From Planctomycetaceae bacterium (lineage in GTDB: Bacteria > Planctomycetota > Planctomycetia > Pirellulales > PALSA-1355): a stretch of DNA of 55,508 nt. Location of the stretch: contig PLYM01000219.1 in assembly GCA_003153375.1 (NCBI GenBank), positions 25,361 to 80,868 on the forward strand. Direction: 5' to 3'. Positions 36,784-45,887 of the stretch are shown piece by piece. Within the stretch, counting starts at the first letter, position 1, and each line of letters opens with the position of its first letter. Below the pieces are notes generated by a model that saw only the letters and a program-made list of their open reading frames with translations, was not told the DNA's origin and did no database searches. The translations under genes were made by a program, and so were the position numbers.

Positions 36784-37806
36784 ATGGATCCATCGACGGA
36801 AACCGAAGTCGTCATCGGCGGCGATGTTTGTCCGGCTCGACTCGCGGGCGAGAGCCTGTTGGGCCCGCTCGGCGTGTCCCGCACTCCCGATCTATTCATG
36901 TGGACGCTGGATGCCGCCTTGCCGGCAGGTACTAAGCGGCCCGGTTATAGCTGGATACCGTTCGATCCGGCGGCTCTCGACGAGCTGCGGCTGGGAAAGA
37001 CCACGGTGGCGGTTACGGCGGCCAATCACATCACCGATTTTGGCGATGCCGGAGTTCGAGAAACGCTGGACGAACTCGCGCGACGCGGAATTCGACACGT
37101 TGGCGCCGGCGTCGATCAAAACCAGGCTGAGCAGAATCTGATCCTCGATTTGCCGGCTGGCCGGGTTGCTCTGCTGGCGTTTGCCGAAACCCATCCTCGA
37201 GTCAGCGCACTGGCCGCCGGCCCGACCGCGGCCGGAGTGCGCCCGTTTGAACTGGACTCGTGCCTGCGTTCCATCCGCGCGGCGCGCGAACGGGCCGATT
37301 GGGTGTGGGTGGTGCTGCACTGGGGCGAGGAATTCGTGCGGTTTCCCGATCCCGAGCAGCGGCGGATGGCCTGGGATATGGTGGACGCGGGGGCCTCGCT
37401 GGTCGTGGCCTCGCACACGCACGTGCCCTTGGGCTATGAGCAGCGTGGCGATGCGACCATCTTCTATGGTCTGGGCAATTTTCTTTACCCTCCCTACGAA
37501 GAAGAACGCGGATATCAGTACCGCTGGCACCCGGCATCGAGGCAGGGGGTGTTGGCCATCGGCCGCTATGAAGCGAACCGTTGGAATTGGCAGCCGCGTG
37601 AAGTCCGCTTGTCGCACGCGGGCGTGCCGCGCCAGGCCAGCCATGCCCACTGCCCCAACTATGGCGAGTTGTTGCCGGCGGATTTATCCGAATACGCCAA
37701 GGTCTATCCCCGGCTACGGCGCCGGGAGCGCATGGGTTACCGTCTTCAGCGGATATGCTTTATGAGCTGGCAAGAGCGGGCATACCGAATTCGGCAACTG
37801 ATTTGA
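36784..37806 (+). CDS. CapA-like metallophosphatase-fold protein
   Basis: A 340-residue protein of the PGA_cap (CapA) family. Conserved blocks are VIGGDVCPARLA near the N-terminus, VTAANHITDFGDAG, VVLHWGEEF, VASHTHVPLGYE and GLGNFLYPP, which form a calcineurin-like metal site. CapA proteins take part in poly-gamma-glutamate and other surface-polymer production. No transmembrane segment or signal peptide is seen, unlike classical CapA. The start is the ATG at 36784, right after an in-frame TTG. Confidence 0.85.
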   Translation: MDPSTETEVVIGGDVCPARLAGESLLGPLGVSRTPDLFMWTLDAALPAGTKRPGYSWIPFDPAALDELRLGKTTVAVTAANHITDFGDAGVRETLDELARRGIRHVGAGVDQNQAEQNLILDLPAGRVALLAFAETHPRVSALAAGPTAAGVRPFELDSCLRSIRAARERADWVWVVLHWGEEFVRFPDPEQRRMAWDMVDAGASLVVASHTHVPLGYEQRGDATIFYGLGNFLYPPYEEERGYQYRWHPASRQGVLAIGRYEANRWNWQPREVRLSHAGVPRQASHAHCPNYGELLPADLSEYAKVYPRLRRRERMGYRLQRICFMSWQERAYRIRQLI

Positions 37807-37845
37807 GTCGATACGAAGTGACCCGATGATCGAGGACTGGGACCG

Positions 37846-39723
37846 ATGTGCGGCATTTGCGGTGTGATTAGCACGCTTGAGCGGGAGCCTGTGAGCGAGG
37901 CCACGCTGCTGCGCATGCGCGACGCCATGGTCCATCGCGGTCCCGACGACGGTGGCCACTACCTGGCCCCGGGCATCGCGCTGGGGTCGCGCCGGCTGGC
38001 GATTCAGGACTTGTCCGAGCACGGGCACATGCCGATGAGCACGCCCGACGGACGCTATTGGATCGTTTACAACGGTGAGGCCTATAACTTTCGCGAACTG
38101 CGTCCCCGGCTCGAAGCACGCGGTTATCAGTTTCGTTCCGATTCCGACACCGAGGTGCTGCTGTACCTGTATGCCGACGAGGGGCCGGCGATGCTCGAGC
38201 GCCTCAACGGCATGTTCGCCATCGCGATCTGGGATACGCGCGAGCGGACCTTGTTCCTCGCTCGCGACCGCGTGGGCGTCAAGCCGCTGTACTACACCCA
38301 ACAGGGCGAGTCGCTGTATTTCGCCTCCGAGGAGAAGGTCCTCTTCGCCGCGGGCGTGCGGCCTGAGTTTGACACCTCGACCTGGGAGGAAATGCTGTGC
38401 TTCCGTTTCGTGTCGGGCGAAACGACCCCCTTTGCGGGGGTCAAACGGCTGCTGCCCGGCCACTACATGCTGTGGAGGCAGGGCGACGTCACGATTCGTC
38501 GCTGGTGGAATCTGGGCGACCGCGCGCGAGAACTGCGCGAGCAGGCGCCGACCCAAGCGAGCGATTGGTTTCGCGAGACATTTGATAGTTCCGTGTCGCT
38601 CCGGCGAATCAGCGACGTGCCGTTGGGCGTACTGCTCAGCGGCGGCCTCGACTCGGGCAGCGTGGCCGCGGCGCTGGCGTTGCAGGCCGGCTCGGGCGTG
38701 GCCAGCTTTACGGTGCGATTCAAGGAGCCTGAATACGACGAAGGGCCGCTGGCTCGGCAGATCGTCGATCGCTATCGGCTCGATCCGCATGAGTTGACCC
38801 TCTCGGCCGAACAACTGTTTGACGGGCTGGCACAAGCCACCTGGCTCAACGACGAACCGCTGGCCCACGGCAACGACCCGCACATTTGGCGCATTTCCGA
38901 ATATGCCAAGCCGCGCGTCACCGTGCTGCTCTCCGGCGAGGGTTCTGATGAATTGCTGGGCGGATACGTTCGTTACCAGCCGCTGCGCTATCCGGGCCTG
39001 TTGCACCTGGCGCGGCCGACCCTGTCGCTGGCTGCCAGGACGCTGGGCATTCGAGGACGGCTGCAGAAATTCCAACGGTTCTTGGCGCTGGGCGGTGTCG
39101 ATCGCATGGTGCTGTTCAACAGTTGCGACGCGCTGCCCGCCGACCTGGCGGCGATCGGCATGCGTCCTACGGGCTTGCATCCGTTTCGTGAGCGCGTGCT
39201 GAAGGAAGCCCAGGCCTTGTATCCGAACGAGCCGTTTCGCCAGGCGATGTACTGCGATCAGCACACCTTTTTGCAGTCACTGCTGGACCGTAATGACCGC
39301 ATGACGATGGGCGCTTCGATCGAGTGCCGCGTGCCGTTTCTTGACTATCGACTCGTCGAGGGCGTCGCGGCCCTGCCGACGGCCGCTCTGGTGCATGGTC
39401 GGCGCAGCAAGTATTTGTTGCGGTCGGCCTGTGGCGCGCGATTGCCCGACGACGTGATCCATGGTCGCAAGTGGGGTTTTGGCGTGCCCTGGGCGCACTA
39501 TATGCGCAACATGCCGACAATGCGCGACGCGGTACTGGCCCTGCCCGAGACCGCGCCAGTGTGCGACGGCCCCTTCGACGCCGGCAAGCTGCGAAAAACG
39601 ATCGCGGCCTTCATGACCGGAGAAGATCGCCACCAATTGCTGATTCGCCAGTTGTTATTGATCGCCATGTGGCACCGCGCGTTTTTCTGCGGCGCTCCGC
39701 CTCAACCCGTGCTCGCGCGATGA
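37846..39723 (+). CDS. asnB: Asparagine-synthase-like glutamine amidotransferase
   Basis: A 625-residue class II glutamine-dependent amidotransferase. Cys2 is the glutaminase nucleophile (MCGICGV), and the synthetase half carries the PP-loop LSGGLDS at about residue 265-270 plus SGEGSDELLGGY. In polysaccharide loci such enzymes usually amidate a uronic acid to a uronamide rather than making free asparagine. With WecB and a nucleotide-sugar dehydrogenase nearby, a ManNAcA-type residue is a possible target. The symbol reflects the family, not a proven reaction. Confidence 0.9.
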   Translation: MCGICGVISTLEREPVSEATLLRMRDAMVHRGPDDGGHYLAPGIALGSRRLAIQDLSEHGHMPMSTPDGRYWIVYNGEAYNFRELRPRLEARGYQFRSDSDTEVLLYLYADEGPAMLERLNGMFAIAIWDTRERTLFLARDRVGVKPLYYTQQGESLYFASEEKVLFAAGVRPEFDTSTWEEMLCFRFVSGETTPFAGVKRLLPGHYMLWRQGDVTIRRWWNLGDRARELREQAPTQASDWFRETFDSSVSLRRISDVPLGVLLSGGLDSGSVAAALALQAGSGVASFTVRFKEPEYDEGPLARQIVDRYRLDPHELTLSAEQLFDGLAQATWLNDEPLAHGNDPHIWRISEYAKPRVTVLLSGEGSDELLGGYVRYQPLRYPGLLHLARPTLSLAARTLGIRGRLQKFQRFLALGGVDRMVLFNSCDALPADLAAIGMRPTGLHPFRERVLKEAQALYPNEPFRQAMYCDQHTFLQSLLDRNDRMTMGASIECRVPFLDYRLVEGVAALPTAALVHGRRSKYLLRSACGARLPDDVIHGRKWGFGVPWAHYMRNMPTMRDAVLALPETAPVCDGPFDAGKLRKTIAAFMTGEDRHQLLIRQLLLIAMWHRAFFCGAPPQPVLAR

Positions 39724-39769
39724 TGCGAGCCTTGATGATCTCCGTCGAAATCGTTCCCCTTGGCTCTGC

Positions 39770-41191
39770 ATGCGATCCAGCCTGATCTCGCTCTACCACC
39801 GGTTACCGCCGTCGTTGCGGTCGCTCGCGGCCTCGCTGCGTGGTTATCAACTGCGGCGAATGCGGTATGGCGCGGACACCGAAAAACTGGTGGCCGAGGC
39901 CCTGGAGACCGAACGCTTGCCGTCGGCCGAGATCGATCGCCGCGTGCAGGAGCGTTTGCAGTATGTGCTCGCCAGGGCCGCGCGTGAGGTGCCCTACTAT
40001 CGCCAGTTTTGGCAGGGTCCCGGCGCCGCGGGCCGCGATTCTGGCCGGTTGTCGGATTGGCCGGTGCTGGAAAAAGAAGCCGTTCGCACTGCCAAGCACG
40101 ATTTCGTCGTTGATGGCTGCGATCCTTCTGCGATGATTGCCGAACATTCGAGCGGCACTACCGGCAAGCCGCTGCACTTGTGGTGGTCGCGCGAAGCCGC
40201 CCGACGGCACTATGCGATTTTCGAAGCCCGCTGGCGGCGGTGGTACGGCGTCACGCGTCACGACCGCTGGGCCATGCTGGGTGGGCAGTTGATCGCCCCG
40301 GTTGCGCAGCGCAAGCCGCCGTTTTGGGTCTGGAACTCGGCGTTCCACCAGCTTTACATGTCGTCGTATCATCTCTCGAAGGAGACAACCCCGCACTATC
40401 TCGAGGCTCTTAAACGCTACCGGGTGAAATATCTTTGGGGCTACACCTCGGCCCTCTATGCGTTGGCGCAGGACGCACTGGCCATGGGGCGCGATGATTT
40501 GCGGATGACCGTAGCGATCACCAATGCCGAGCCGTTGCTGCCTCACCAGCGCGACGTCATCGGCCGGGCCTTTCATTGCCCCGTCCGCGAAACCTATGGC
40601 ATGTCGGAACTCGTGGCCTGCGCGAGCGAATGCGAGGCGGGGCGTCTGCACCTTTGGCCCGAGACCGGCTTGGTTGAAGTGCTGGATGGCGATCGTCCGG
40701 TTGCGCGCGGTGAAACGGGTGACCTGGTGTGTACGGGACTCATCAATGTCGACATGCCGCTGGTGCGCTATCGGGTGGGCGATCGCGGTGCTTTGGACGA
40801 CGATTTGTCACCCTGTGCGTGCGGACGAACCTTGCCGCGATTGAAGTTTATCGAGGGCCGCGCCGACGACGTGTTGTATACTCCAGAAGGGCGCCGTGTG
40901 GGCCGCTTGGACACGGTATTCAAGGCGGATTGGCCGATTCGCGAGGCTCAAATCACGCAAGAGCGGCTCGACCTGGTCTACTTGCGATTCGTCCCCGACG
41001 CTGACTATACTGACTTGGTCGGCGAACAAATGGTCGCCGAACTGCGAAAGCGGCTGGGCGACGTGTGCGTGCGACTCGAATCCACAGACGTTATCCCGCG
41101 GACCAGCAATGGGAAGTTTCGTGCGGTGATTTGCAATCTGCCGGCCGAAGAGCGGCGGCGCGTGAGTGACGCGGCAGGTGCGAGCACCTAA
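39770..41191 (+). CDS. CapK/PaaK-like adenylate-forming enzyme
   Basis: A 473-residue protein of the phenylacetate-CoA-ligase/CapK type. The ATP-binding loop is EHSSGTTGKPLHLWW at about residue 124-138, with a later AITNAEPL and RETYGMSELVACASE segment, and a C-terminal GRADDVLYTPEGRRVG hinge. CapK-like proteins are common in capsule loci, and some probably activate acyl groups for sugar decoration. A Cys-rich pair in CACGR near residue 344 may bind a metal. It follows the amidotransferase gene by 46 bases. Confidence 0.82.
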   Translation: MRSSLISLYHRLPPSLRSLAASLRGYQLRRMRYGADTEKLVAEALETERLPSAEIDRRVQERLQYVLARAAREVPYYRQFWQGPGAAGRDSGRLSDWPVLEKEAVRTAKHDFVVDGCDPSAMIAEHSSGTTGKPLHLWWSREAARRHYAIFEARWRRWYGVTRHDRWAMLGGQLIAPVAQRKPPFWVWNSAFHQLYMSSYHLSKETTPHYLEALKRYRVKYLWGYTSALYALAQDALAMGRDDLRMTVAITNAEPLLPHQRDVIGRAFHCPVRETYGMSELVACASECEAGRLHLWPETGLVEVLDGDRPVARGETGDLVCTGLINVDMPLVRYRVGDRGALDDDLSPCACGRTLPRLKFIEGRADDVLYTPEGRRVGRLDTVFKADWPIREAQITQERLDLVYLRFVPDADYTDLVGEQMVAELRKRLGDVCVRLESTDVIPRTSNGKFRAVICNLPAEERRRVSDAAGAST

Positions 41192-41304
41192 CGTCCCATG
41201 GACTACCGTCGAGGACGATTTCCGCTTTGTGGAATGCCCGCGGTAACGGGCTTGCTGCCCCTGTTTCAAGCCGCGGTACACGAATCCTTTAGGTAAGAGA
41301 TCTG

Positions 41305-42090
41305 ATGCGCTTGTACCCCTATAGCTGGCGGCGCAAATTGCGAAAGGTTCCGTACCTGCGCGATACGTATCGCTGGTTGCGTGACTGTTGGCACTACTTC
41401 TGCTTCGTGTTGTTCGCCGACGTGCCGCTTTCTTATGGTGAGCGCATCGCGCTATTGAAACGGCTGCGCAAAGCCACCAAGGGAATCGACTGTGCGCACA
41501 CCGAGGGTGAGCTGTTGGTCGTGATGGCCGGGATGCTAGCGCTCACGCCTGACGTGCCCGGAGTGGTGGTCGAAGCCGGCTGCTTCAAAGGGGGCAGTTC
41601 GGCCAAGTTCAGCGTCATCTGCAAGCGTCTCGGCCGCAAGCTGATCGTCTACGATTCGTTCGAGGGCATGCCCGAAAACGACGATCCGCACGATCAGCCG
41701 TCGAAGTTTGGCTTCACGTCGCACTACCCTGGCGGCATTTATGCCGGCGCCTATCAAGAGGTGGTCGACAACGTCCGCAACTACGGCGAGCCCGAGGTCT
41801 GCTCGTACGTCAAGGGTTGGTTCGATGACACGATGCCCGGCTTCGACCAGCCGATCGCGGCAATTTATCTGGACGTCGATCTGCCCTCATCGACGCGCAC
41901 GTGTCTCAAGCATCTTTATCCGCGGCTGTCGCCGGGCGGTTTGCTGTACTCGCAGGATGCCCATCTGCCGCCGGTCGTCGACGTCTTCGAAGACGAGCAG
42001 TTTTGGCGTCGCGAACTGGGCATCGCCAAGCCCCAGATCATCTACTCGCGGCACAAGGGAATTCTTTGGGTTCGCAAGGCGCCAAATTGA
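41305..42090 (+). CDS. TylF/MycF-like macrocin O-methyltransferase family protein
   Basis: A 261-residue SAM-dependent O-methyltransferase. The family is recognisable from VVEAGCFKGGSSAKFS, the VYDSFEGMPE motif, and LDVDLPSSTRTCLKHLYPRL with the following SPGGLLYSQDAH. TylF-type enzymes methylate sugar hydroxyls and need a divalent metal, so it probably O-methylates a residue of the glycan. Its stop overlaps the next gene's TTG start as TTGA. A GTAAGAGA sequence just upstream of the ATG may serve as its ribosome binding site. Confidence 0.86.
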   Translation: MRLYPYSWRRKLRKVPYLRDTYRWLRDCWHYFCFVLFADVPLSYGERIALLKRLRKATKGIDCAHTEGELLVVMAGMLALTPDVPGVVVEAGCFKGGSSAKFSVICKRLGRKLIVYDSFEGMPENDDPHDQPSKFGFTSHYPGGIYAGAYQEVVDNVRNYGEPEVCSYVKGWFDDTMPGFDQPIAAIYLDVDLPSSTRTCLKHLYPRLSPGGLLYSQDAHLPPVVDVFEDEQFWRRELGIAKPQIIYSRHKGILWVRKAPN

Positions 42091-43352
42091 ACGCCGAAGC
42101 CGCCGCCACTGAGCGCCCCGTAACTCACTCGGGGGCTCGACGCCTGTGCATTCTCACGCAGTATTTTCCGCCCGAGATGGGCGCGCCCCAGGCGCGGCTT
42201 TCGGAGCTGGGCGAGCGATTGATCGATGCCGGCTGGGAAGTCGAAGCGCTCACGGCGCTGCCTAACTATCCGACCGGCAAGATCTTTTCGGCCTACGATC
42301 CACGGGTGCCCGTGGTCGAACAGATCGGGCGGATCCGTACGGTGCGGGTGCCGCTGTACACGGCCAAAACCGGCTTCACCAAACGCTTGCGGTCTTATTT
42401 TTCGTTCGTGGCGTCGGCCAAACGGCATGGGCCACGGCTCTGCCGCCGACCGGATCTGTTGTTCGTCGAATCGCCGCCGCTGTTCATTGGCTATGCGGCC
42501 CGCTCATTGGCCAAGCGGTGGCGCTGTCCCTATGTGTTCAACGTTTCCGATCTGTGGCCCGAGTCGGCCATTCGCATGGGCGTGGTCAAGCCAGGCCTGG
42601 CGACGCGGCTGGCCGAGCGCTTGGAATTGAGCCTCTATCGCCATGCCGCGGCCGTAACGGGCCAGTCCAGCGAGATCATCGATTCGGTTCGCCGCCGCGC
42701 CGCGGGCACGCCGACCGCCGTGATTACCAACGGCGTCGATCCCGATCGGTTTGGCAAACAGTTTGCCGACGCGGCCGCTCGCAAACTGTTGGGCCACGAG
42801 CCGGGGCCGATTTTCATTTTCGCCGGCCTGTTGGGACACGCCCAAGGGCTGGACCAGATTCTCGACATTGCCGCGTCGATGCCGGCCGACAAATCGGGGC
42901 GGTTCGTGCTGGTTGGCGAAGGACCCGAGCGACAGCATCTCGAGGAGCGTATTGTTCGCGAGTCCATTCCCCGCGTGCGGCTCGTGCCGGCACAGCCCCG
43001 CGAGCGCGTGCCCGCGCTGTTGGCTGCTTCGGACGTGGCCCTGATCAGCCTGGGCATGGCCATCCCGGGGGCCGTTCCCAGCAAGATCTATGAGGCCATG
43101 GCCACGTCGCTACCGATCCTGTTGATCGCCGAGGGCGAGCCTGCGCGGCGCATCGAAAAGGCCCAGTGTGGCGTTTCTGTGGCGCCGGGCGATCTGGCCG
43201 GGGCTCGCGCGGCCGTTCAGCAATTGGCCGGCGATGCGGACTTGCGCGAGCGATTAGGCGCCAGCGGGCGGCGCGCAGCCGAAACCGAATATAATCGAAC
43301 CGAGATTGGCCGAAAGCTCGACCAGTTTTTACGCAGCCTGTTGCCCCAATAA
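42087..43352 (+). CDS. GT4-family glycosyltransferase (WbuB-like)
   Basis: A 421-residue GT-B enzyme resembling WbuB-type L-fucosamine transferases: LCILTQYFPPEMGAPQARLS opens the protein, LTALPNYPTGKIF follows, and FNVSDLWPESAIRMGVVKPG is diagnostic of this subgroup. The C-terminal half has AVITNGVDPDRF, AGLLGHAQGLDQIL and AVPSKIYEAMATSLPILL. The TTG at 42087 is the only ATG/GTG/TTG codon in frame between the end of the upstream gene and the conserved fold, and it overlaps that gene's stop. Confidence 0.87.
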   Translation: MNAEAAATERPVTHSGARRLCILTQYFPPEMGAPQARLSELGERLIDAGWEVEALTALPNYPTGKIFSAYDPRVPVVEQIGRIRTVRVPLYTAKTGFTKRLRSYFSFVASAKRHGPRLCRRPDLLFVESPPLFIGYAARSLAKRWRCPYVFNVSDLWPESAIRMGVVKPGLATRLAERLELSLYRHAAAVTGQSSEIIDSVRRRAAGTPTAVITNGVDPDRFGKQFADAAARKLLGHEPGPIFIFAGLLGHAQGLDQILDIAASMPADKSGRFVLVGEGPERQHLEERIVRESIPRVRLVPAQPRERVPALLAASDVALISLGMAIPGAVPSKIYEAMATSLPILLIAEGEPARRIEKAQCGVSVAPGDLAGARAAVQQLAGDADLRERLGASGRRAAETEYNRTEIGRKLDQFLRSLLPQ

Positions 43353-43386
43353 AGTTCATTCCGGACCATGTCTCTCGGAGCGGCGC

Positions 43387-44511
43387 ATGAAACGTTCAAT
43401 TGCCTGTGTGGTCGGGGCGCGACCGAATTTCGTGAAGATGGGGCCGATCTTAAAAGCGCTGGGTCGCGTCGCGCCCGAGCTGAGGGCCGTGCTGATTCAC
43501 ACGGGCCAGCACTACGACGAGGTGATGAGCGACGTATTTTTTCAGCAACTCGGCCTGCCGAATCCCGACGTGCATCTCGAAGTCGGTTCGGGCACGCAAG
43601 GACAGCAGACGGCGCGCATTCTCTCGCGGTTCGAGGAGTGGCTGCTCCAGGCCGATCCAAAGCCATCGGCCACGCTCGTCGTGGGCGACGTCAATTCGAC
43701 TCTCGCCTGCGGTTTGGCGTCGGTCAAGCTGGGCGTGCCGTTGATTCACGTCGAGGCCGGTCTGCGGAGCATGGATCGCACCATGCCCGAGGAAATCAAT
43801 CGCGTCGTGACCGACGCGATTGCCGAGTTGCTCCTGGTCAGCGAGCCGAGCGGCCTGGACAATTTGCGTCATGAAGGGCGGCCCGATTCGGCGATGTTCC
43901 TGGTGGGCAACGTGATGATCGACGTCTTGAAAGCCGAGTTGCCGATTGCTCGTGACTTGAAGCAGCCGGAAAAGATGGAGGTGTCCCCGGGTGGGTACGC
44001 CCTGTGGACGATGCACCGGCCCTCGAATGTCGATGATCCGGAGGTGCTGGGAGAAATCGTGTCGGCGCTGATGCGCATCGCCGCACGGCTACCGGTGGTC
44101 TTTCCGGTCCATCCGCGTACGCGAGCGCGGCTGGAAGCCGCCGGCCTGTGGGCGACGCTCTCGGCGGCGCCGGGCGTGGTGCTGAGCCAGCCGCTGGGGT
44201 ACCTCGAATTCCTCAGCCTTTCATCGCAAGCCCGGCTGATCATTACCGATTCGGGCGGCTTGCAGGAAGAATCCACCGTATTGGGCATTCCCTGCCTGAC
44301 CTTGCGAGAAAACACCGAACGGCCCATCACCGTCAGCGAGGGGAGCAGCTCGCTGGTCGGACGGGACACTAAATTGTTGGAACAACTATTCGACGACGTG
44401 CTGGCGGGCCGCTACAAGCAAAGCCATTCGCCCGCACATTGGGATGGCCGGGCTGGCGAGCGAATTGCCCAAGCGGTCGTACGATTTCTCGACTCCTCCG
44501 CACCCATTTGA
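43387..44511 (+). CDS. wecB: UDP-GlcNAc 2-epimerase (non-hydrolysing)
   Basis: A 374-residue enzyme that interconverts UDP-GlcNAc and UDP-ManNAc. Conserved blocks are VVGARPNFVKMGPIL, HTGQHYDEVMSDVFF, HVEAGLRSMDRTMPEEINR, TMHRPSNVD, PVHPRTRARL and ITDSGGLQEESTVLGIPCL. The ATG at 43387 gives the normal family N-terminus; the longer ORF start overlaps the preceding gene. UDP-ManNAc could feed the dehydrogenase at the right end of the window (giving UDP-ManNAcA) or, less directly, a nonulosonic-acid route. Confidence 0.92.
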   Translation: MKRSIACVVGARPNFVKMGPILKALGRVAPELRAVLIHTGQHYDEVMSDVFFQQLGLPNPDVHLEVGSGTQGQQTARILSRFEEWLLQADPKPSATLVVGDVNSTLACGLASVKLGVPLIHVEAGLRSMDRTMPEEINRVVTDAIAELLLVSEPSGLDNLRHEGRPDSAMFLVGNVMIDVLKAELPIARDLKQPEKMEVSPGGYALWTMHRPSNVDDPEVLGEIVSALMRIAARLPVVFPVHPRTRARLEAAGLWATLSAAPGVVLSQPLGYLEFLSLSSQARLIITDSGGLQEESTVLGIPCLTLRENTERPITVSEGSSSLVGRDTKLLEQLFDDVLAGRYKQSHSPAHWDGRAGERIAQAVVRFLDSSAPI

Positions 44512-44549
44512 GTGTACTAGTGCCAGTTTTTGAGTGTACTATTGCCAGT
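44507..44549 (+). repeat. Two tandem copies of a 21-base unit at a 22-base period
   Basis: TTTGAGTGTACTAGTGCCAG(T) at 44507-44527 and a copy with one mismatch at 44529-44549. The first copy includes the wecB stop codon. The region from 44512 to about 44714 before the SGNH gene is otherwise without a recognisable gene. Confidence 0.8.
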
Positions 44550-44714
44550 CGTGGAATGTAGGATTGACTTGGACCCCATTTTGCTCGCGACCTCCCGCTC
44601 CCGAACGCACCCTTTTTTGCCCCACCCTCAGCTACACACGGCATGTGGCACTGTCAGGTGCACAGTATCGCTTGAACGGCAGCCAAGAAGGTCACATTGC
44701 ACGGCGATCGCCCC

Positions 44715-45887
44715 ATGACCGGACCCGCTAGTTCAACCGCCAAACCGTGTTCCGGCCGCGCGCGACTGTTGGTTGTGCTGACAACGGCGGGAATCGTGGT
44801 CGCGCTGGCCGAGTGGGGCAGCAGTCGGGTGATACCCCCAGACTTAGCTCCGGAAGCGATCGGGCGACCGGAAAACGTCATCTGGATTCCTAGACTCCCC
44901 GCGGAGCTACCGATGGACCGCGGTGGTGCGAGCGTCTGGATGCTGGGCAATTCGCACACCTTTGCTTTGCCTGGATTGAAACCCGACGACGAGTTGCGTA
45001 CAGAGTTGAGCGGCATTGTCATCGACCGGCTATCCATGAAGTTGACCGCCAAGTATCCGGGCGTGCAGACGAACCTTTACCTGTTGGCCTACCCGAATTT
45101 CTTGCCGTTCGAGATGCTGACGCGAGTTGGGCAGATGCTCGAGCGCGGCCAGCGTCCGAAGGTCGTTTTCTTGGGCTTAACGTTTGCCAATCTTGCCCGC
45201 GATTCGCGGCTGCGGCACGAGGTGTATCTGACGTATCGCGAGCCCGGATTTGCCGACGCATTCGAGGCGATGCTGGTCGATCCAACAGTTCATGCCGATG
45301 GCGAAATCCTCGAGGAAGTGGGCGCGCAACGGCGGCGCGCCGAACACGATCAGGAAGCCGAACGTCTGCGGTCCGATGCGGACCGGTTGGACGAACAGCT
45401 GGTAACCTGGGCCGCCAAACGACTCACGTTGATCGGCAAGAGTAGCGCCTTGCGCGCTCAAGCGATGCGCAAGCTAATGGGTGGCATCCAGCAGAAATGG
45501 GCCGACCGACAAGGCACGAAATACTCTTACGATTTGATCGAGCATGACTTTGCCTTCAATGTGAAGTGCCTGAAGGCTTTGCTGCGGTTGCTCAAGCAGA
45601 CTGGCGCCGAGGTGCTGTGCTACTATGCTCCGGAGCGAACGGACTTGCCGTTGATGATCGATCCGGTCAGGCAGGAGGCATTCATGGCCGCCTTCAATCG
45701 CGACGCCCAGGAGTTGGGCATTCCCGTACTCGATGCGCGGGGTCTGGTGCCCAATGAGTATTGGGGATGGGTCGAGGGAGCGCCCGACCGGTCGCACTTC
45801 ACCGAACCGGGACATGAGCGATTGGCTGAATTTTTGCTGGAGGAAGCCGAGAAGCGATCCGTCTGGAAGGAGTTGACGGCGCCTTGA
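44715..45887 (+). CDS. SGNH-hydrolase-like membrane-anchored protein (AlgJ/DltD-type partner)
   Basis: A 390-residue protein with one N-terminal hydrophobic segment (LLVVLTTAGIVVALAEW) and an extracytoplasmic SGNH-type domain. Ser80 lies in WMLGNSHTF and the Asp-His pair in PDRSHFTEPGHERL (Asp358, His361), so the catalytic triad appears complete. A charged helical insert around residues 205-250 is unusual. The ATG at 44715 is preferred to a TTG at 44697. The stop overlaps the MBOAT gene (TTGA), which makes a functional pair with that acyltransferase likely, as for DltD with DltB or AlgJ with AlgI. Confidence 0.78.
   Translation: MTGPASSTAKPCSGRARLLVVLTTAGIVVALAEWGSSRVIPPDLAPEAIGRPENVIWIPRLPAELPMDRGGASVWMLGNSHTFALPGLKPDDELRTELSGIVIDRLSMKLTAKYPGVQTNLYLLAYPNFLPFEMLTRVGQMLERGQRPKVVFLGLTFANLARDSRLRHEVYLTYREPGFADAFEAMLVDPTVHADGEILEEVGAQRRRAEHDQEAERLRSDADRLDEQLVTWAAKRLTLIGKSSALRAQAMRKLMGGIQQKWADRQGTKYSYDLIEHDFAFNVKCLKALLRLLKQTGAEVLCYYAPERTDLPLMIDPVRQEAFMAAFNRDAQELGIPVLDARGLVPNEYWGWVEGAPDRSHFTEPGHERLAEFLLEEAEKRSVWKELTAP

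Noticed and set aside
37714-39264. 516-codon minus-strand open frame
   Set aside because: Antisense to the asparagine-synthase-like gene; no motifs, composition of a shadow frame.
41236-41251. GCCCG/CGGGC hairpin after the CapK-like gene
   Set aside because: Only a 5-bp stem and no T-run; the operon probably continues.
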